DNA of 64,000 nt from contig CAYSLU010000010.1 of the NCBI GenBank assembly GCA_964431965.1, forward strand, positions 12,026-76,025. Reading direction: 5' to 3'. Source of the stretch: CAYSLU01 sp964431965 (GTDB taxonomy: Bacteria; Verrucomicrobiota; Kiritimatiellia; CAIKKV01; CAYSLU01). The notes below the pieces were generated by a model. It ran no database searches, was not told the origin of the DNA, and was given only the letters and a program-made list of their open reading frames with translations. The position numbers were made by a program, and so were the translations under genes. Below, piece by piece: positions 61,401-64,000 of the stretch. Positions within the stretch are counted from its first letter, which is position 1. Each line of letters opens with the position of its first letter.

Positions 61401-61515
61401 GCCCCTCCGATCGCCGTCCTTCGTCCGGCACGGACCATATCCCTTTCGACGCGGGCTGACCAGACCGCAGACGCCATGGAAAGGACGCGGGCGCACACAC
61501 GGGGGGGCCGGCCGG

Positions 61516-61536
61516 CGCTTCCAGTGGATGGAAGCG
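61516..61536 (-). terminator. Possible hairpin after the unknown secreted-protein gene
   Basis: CGCTTCCA, five bases, then TGGAAGCG form an 8-bp stem, 34 bases past the stop of the gene ending at 61570. There is no T-run after it on the minus strand, so termination is uncertain. The rest of the 169-base gap to the MFS gene holds only that gene's RBS and no clear promoter. Confidence 0.3.
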
Positions 61537-61569
61537 GCCACGAGGCGCGAGGGGCCGGGAGGGCCGCGG

Positions 61570-62538
61570 CTATTCCGAACCCGCCTTCGAGTCGCGCTTG
61601 CCCTCGCGCTCCGGGACGGGCTTGGCGAAGGGATAGGGGTTCATGCGGACGTTGTAGTCCAGGCGCGCGCGGACGCCAATCCCCTCGCTGTCGAAATCCC
61701 ACACGATGTCGTACCAGCCGTACGGCATCTCGACGGTCACGCCGGCGCCGAACGCCTCGGCCAGGGTCAGCGTGTTCGTGTAGACCAGTGCCCCCATGTA
61801 CTCGGTGACCGCCAGGCTGATCACGGCGCTCTTCGGCAGAGCGCGGATCGTGCAGTTGCGCCAGCCGTAGTGCGGGGTGTAGTGCCCCAGCACGCTGGTC
61901 AGCCGAAGCGCGCTCTTCCCTTTCACTTCCAGGTTGCTGCTCGACATGTAGTATCCCAGGTGCCACCAGGGCGCCTGCGGAACCGGCAGATTCGTCCACG
62001 CGGACGACACGTAGAGTCCGCCGACGATCCCGAGATCCAGAAGCGGCTTGCCGGAGGACATCGGCTTCGTGGCGTAGGTGTAGTCCGCCGTGAACGGGAA
62101 GATGGAGTAGAACGGAATATCCCGCTTGCCGGCCTTGCCCGTCATGTAGTCGTACGTGCCGATCTGGGCGCCGCCCGCGCGGCGCCATCCCAGCGTCCAG
62201 GCGACAGACGCCTCGCGGTTCGACGAACTGGTGACCGTCTCGATCGGCCCGAAGTTTCCCGCCTCGTCCGCGACATACGCCTTGGGCGTGGTGAACCGGG
62301 GATCCGCGGGGGACCACAGGTACAGGCGCCGGTAGCCGTTCGACAGGCTGCCATCGAACAGCGCATACGCGACGCGCCCGGTCCAGGCATCGAGCATCAG
62401 CACCGTGTAGCGCGGCTCGGACAGCGGGCTGAGCGGAACCGTCGGAAACTGATCCGGCCCGCGGTGGGGCGCGGGCGCGGCCGAAGCGGCGCCGACGCAC
62501 GCCAGCGCGGCCAGAATGGTCAGCCAGAGCGTCTTCAT
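61570..62538 (-). CDS. Secreted protein of unknown function
   Basis: 322 residues, RBS GGAGGA. A signal peptide of about 20 residues (MKTLWLTILAALACVGAASA) precedes APAPHRG. The mature part is rich in Tyr, Trp and Ser and looks mainly beta (RYTVLMLDAWTGRVAYALF, PYGWYDIVWDFDSEGIGVRA), with repeated short YxW patterns. I recognise no domain. It starts 16 bases after top6A, so it may be in the same transcript, but a functional link to a topoisomerase is not obvious. Confidence 0.7.
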   Translation of the reverse strand: MKTLWLTILAALACVGAASAAPAPHRGPDQFPTVPLSPLSEPRYTVLMLDAWTGRVAYALFDGSLSNGYRRLYLWSPADPRFTTPKAYVADEAGNFGPIETVTSSSNREASVAWTLGWRRAGGAQIGTYDYMTGKAGKRDIPFYSIFPFTADYTYATKPMSSGKPLLDLGIVGGLYVSSAWTNLPVPQAPWWHLGYYMSSSNLEVKGKSALRLTSVLGHYTPHYGWRNCTIRALPKSAVISLAVTEYMGALVYTNTLTLAEAFGAGVTVEMPYGWYDIVWDFDSEGIGVRARLDYNVRMNPYPFAKPVPEREGKRDSKAGSE

Positions 62539-62554
62539 AGTGGTGATCCTCCGG

Positions 62555-63721
62555 TCAGGGCAGGAACTTGCCCTTCTTCAGCTTGTCCGGCAAGTACTCG
62601 TCCAGGACGTAATTCAGCCCGTGCTTGGCAAACGCCTGCTGCTCGATGCGAACGCCCATCTTGAGCATCTGGTTCAGCGCCTGCTGCCACTCCTTGTGGT
62701 GCTTGATGAAGGGGTCGTTCTTGAGCGCGTCCTTGGCCCTCTTGATGTCCTGCTCCTCGAGCGGATGCGTCGCGTCCTCGAGGTCGTAGTCGATGATGTC
62801 CTGAGGCGTGACGCCCAGGTAGTGCACCGTCGGCACGCAGAAGAACTGGTTGATGTGGGCCGCCTGGCCGGAGCCGGCCTTGAGCGTGCGGTAGATGTTG
62901 CAGTAGCCGTACGGATCGCCGTCGGTGAACGCGAGCACCGGCAGCTTCCGGTCGTCCGCCAGCCGGCGGATGAACCGCCGGCAGGCGCGCGTCGGCACGC
63001 CGCTCATCGAGATCAGGACGCAGTTGGCCCGCTCGTAGTAGCGGTGGTGGACCAGGCGCTGGAAGAGCGAGGCGGTCTCGATGACGAGGACGAACTTGGC
63101 CTTCGACTCGAACTGCAGGTGCTCCACTTGCGACGGGATGCTCCAGGCCCCCGTGCCGAGCCGCTCGCAGTTGATCCGAATCTCCTCGCCCGTTCCCGGG
63201 TCGCGATCGATCACGACCAGCGGCCCGGTGACCTCGCCGCCGCGCTCCTCGGGGATGTAGCCCAGCCGCTCGCGGTTGACGCCGAGCATGGCCTCCATGT
63301 CGTCGAGCAGCGTGTCGCTCTCAGGCTGCTCCTCGAAGCGGCACTCGCCCCAGCTCTTGCTGTTGTAGTAGATCTCGCGCTTGCCCGCGATGTCGTTCTT
63401 GTCCAGCAGGTCGTTCTTCGTCGTGGCCAGCAGGCGCATGGACTGCGCGAAGGTCTTGACCGTGTTGTACGAGAGGGTGCGCGTGGACTTGCGGTTCAGG
63501 ATCTCGAAGTGCCCCTTGCGCGGGTCGTACTTCACGTTCGCCAGCGACCGGACCGGAAACTGCATCCGGGGCCGGGCGTTCTTCTTGATGATGTCGGCAT
63601 GGATGTCGGAGGCGATGGTCACAATCCGGTCCGCCGCGTCCCGCTTCGAGACCGACAGGGGCGCGGTCGCGGCGGCCGCCGCCCGCCCGCCCGCCGCCGC
63701 TTGAGTCTTCTTCCGTGCCAT
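62555..63721 (-). CDS. top6A: DNA topoisomerase VI subunit A (Spo11-like)
   Basis: 388 residues from ATG 63721, chosen for the GGAG eight bases upstream; a GTG at 63727 overlapping the top6B stop is the alternative. The 5Y-CAP domain has KREIYYNSKSWGE, where Y118 or Y119 is the DNA-cleaving tyrosine. The Toprim domain has KFVLVIETASLFQRL (acidic metal ligand) and LAFTDGDPYGYCNIYRTLK (DxD). Its partner, subunit B, is encoded just upstream. The complex relaxes and decatenates DNA by double-strand passage using ATP. The N-terminal 25 residues are Ala/Lys-rich and probably disordered. Confidence 0.93.
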   Translation of the reverse strand: MARKKTQAAAGGRAAAAATAPLSVSKRDAADRIVTIASDIHADIIKKNARPRMQFPVRSLANVKYDPRKGHFEILNRKSTRTLSYNTVKTFAQSMRLLATTKNDLLDKNDIAGKREIYYNSKSWGECRFEEQPESDTLLDDMEAMLGVNRERLGYIPEERGGEVTGPLVVIDRDPGTGEEIRINCERLGTGAWSIPSQVEHLQFESKAKFVLVIETASLFQRLVHHRYYERANCVLISMSGVPTRACRRFIRRLADDRKLPVLAFTDGDPYGYCNIYRTLKAGSGQAAHINQFFCVPTVHYLGVTPQDIIDYDLEDATHPLEEQDIKRAKDALKNDPFIKHHKEWQQALNQMLKMGVRIEQQAFAKHGLNYVLDEYLPDKLKKGKFLP

Positions 63722-63723
63722 GG

Positions 63724-64000
63724 TCACGTCTCCAAGTGCGTTCGCTCGAGCATCTTCTTCAGCCGGTCGACGACCGCGCGCTCCTGCCGGTCGTCGAGCC
63801 CGAGGATGCCGCGCAGCCCGAGCGCGAGGTGCGGCAGGTAGAGCTCAATATAGGATCGCTTGCGCTCCAGCTCGGCCTCGCGGTGCCGGCGGCTGAGGAA
63901 GACCGACAGCCGGCGCCCGCACTCCTGGAGACCGAACGTGATCTCCCGGATGATCTCCGGGTAGTGGGCGATCGCCTCCTTGCTCTCGCTCGTGAACGGC
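63724..64000 (-). CDS. top6B: DNA topoisomerase VI subunit B, C-terminal end (gene continues outside window)
   Basis: About 91 residues of the C-terminus are visible, ending before top6A. EAIAHYPEIIREITFGLQECGRRLSVFLSRR and the following basic helix and YIELYLPHLALGLRGIL fit the end of the Top6B transducer domain, which links ATP binding to subunit A. The GHKL ATPase part would lie past base 64000 and cannot be checked. The stop overlaps the alternative GTG of top6A, as expected for a stoichiometric pair. Confidence 0.8.
   Translation of the reverse strand, partial: PFTSESKEAIAHYPEIIREITFGLQECGRRLSVFLSRRHREAELERKRSYIELYLPHLALGLRGILGLDDRQERAVVDRLKKMLERTHLET

Noticed and set aside
61483..61494. 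GGACGCGGGCGC similar to half of the terminator at 56107
   Set aside because: A single short half-site without its complement; probably chance in GC-rich DNA.
1..64000. tRNA, rRNA, CRISPR, insertion sequence or prophage
   Set aside because: I found no cloverleaf ending in CCA context, no regularly spaced repeats and no transposase, integrase or phage proteins. A covariance-model scan would be needed to exclude a small RNA.

Overview
This is a G+C-rich bacterial window (by eye above 60%) with tightly packed genes. Nearly every base is assigned to a gene; no stretch over about 300 bases lacks one. I see no rRNA or tRNA gene, CRISPR array, insertion sequence or phage gene. The source looks like a Gram-negative-type bacterium: outer-membrane barrel, Wzc-type tyrosine kinase, Wzx and Wzy proteins. 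A DUF2723/TPR membrane protein, a bacterial topoisomerase VI and many FkbH/GT genes point loosely to the PVC superphylum, perhaps a Kiritimatiellota or Lentisphaerota relative. That placement is inference only.

Bases 1-25546: a large exopolysaccharide locus, all on the + strand. It starts with the end of an outer-membrane barrel gene, a small secreted protein and a BY-kinase/polysaccharide co-polymerase. Next come two Wzy/WaaL-like polymerases or ligases, a Wzx-like flippase, about ten glycosyltransferases, three methyltransferases (one frameshifted) and an FkbH-like protein. A YdjC-type deacetylase, a PaaK/CapK-like adenylating enzyme, a PglC-like phosphoglycosyltransferase and a DegT aminotransferase complete it. 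Most start codons overlap the preceding stop (ATGA or GTGA), so this is probably one long operon.

Bases 25611-44626: the most unusual region. The locus continues into a FlaA1/PglF-type NDP-sugar 4,6-dehydratase that carries two C-terminal response-regulator receiver domains in the same reading frame. Eleven two-component genes follow (ten on +, the last on -). Together the twelve genes encode seven histidine kinases, eleven receiver domains and about ten PAS domains, but not one DNA-binding output domain. The second receiver of the dehydratase is a close duplicate of the stand-alone receiver three genes on. I propose a phosphorelay that controls polysaccharide precursor synthesis directly through the receiver-fused dehydratase.

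Bases 44799-56093: an unrecognised 649-residue protein, cobS, a FolM-like reductase with folB, two GT4 glycosyltransferases on the - strand, a small zinc-ribbon protein with rsmI, a STAS/PP2C partner-switch pair, dnaJ and rsmE. This half ends at a perfect 15-bp bidirectional hairpin terminator.

Bases 56165-64000: all on the - strand. It holds a DUF2723 glycosyltransferase-like membrane protein with C-terminal TPRs, 3-methyladenine DNA glycosylase I with an MFS transporter, an unknown secreted protein, and topoisomerase VI subunit A with the end of subunit B.
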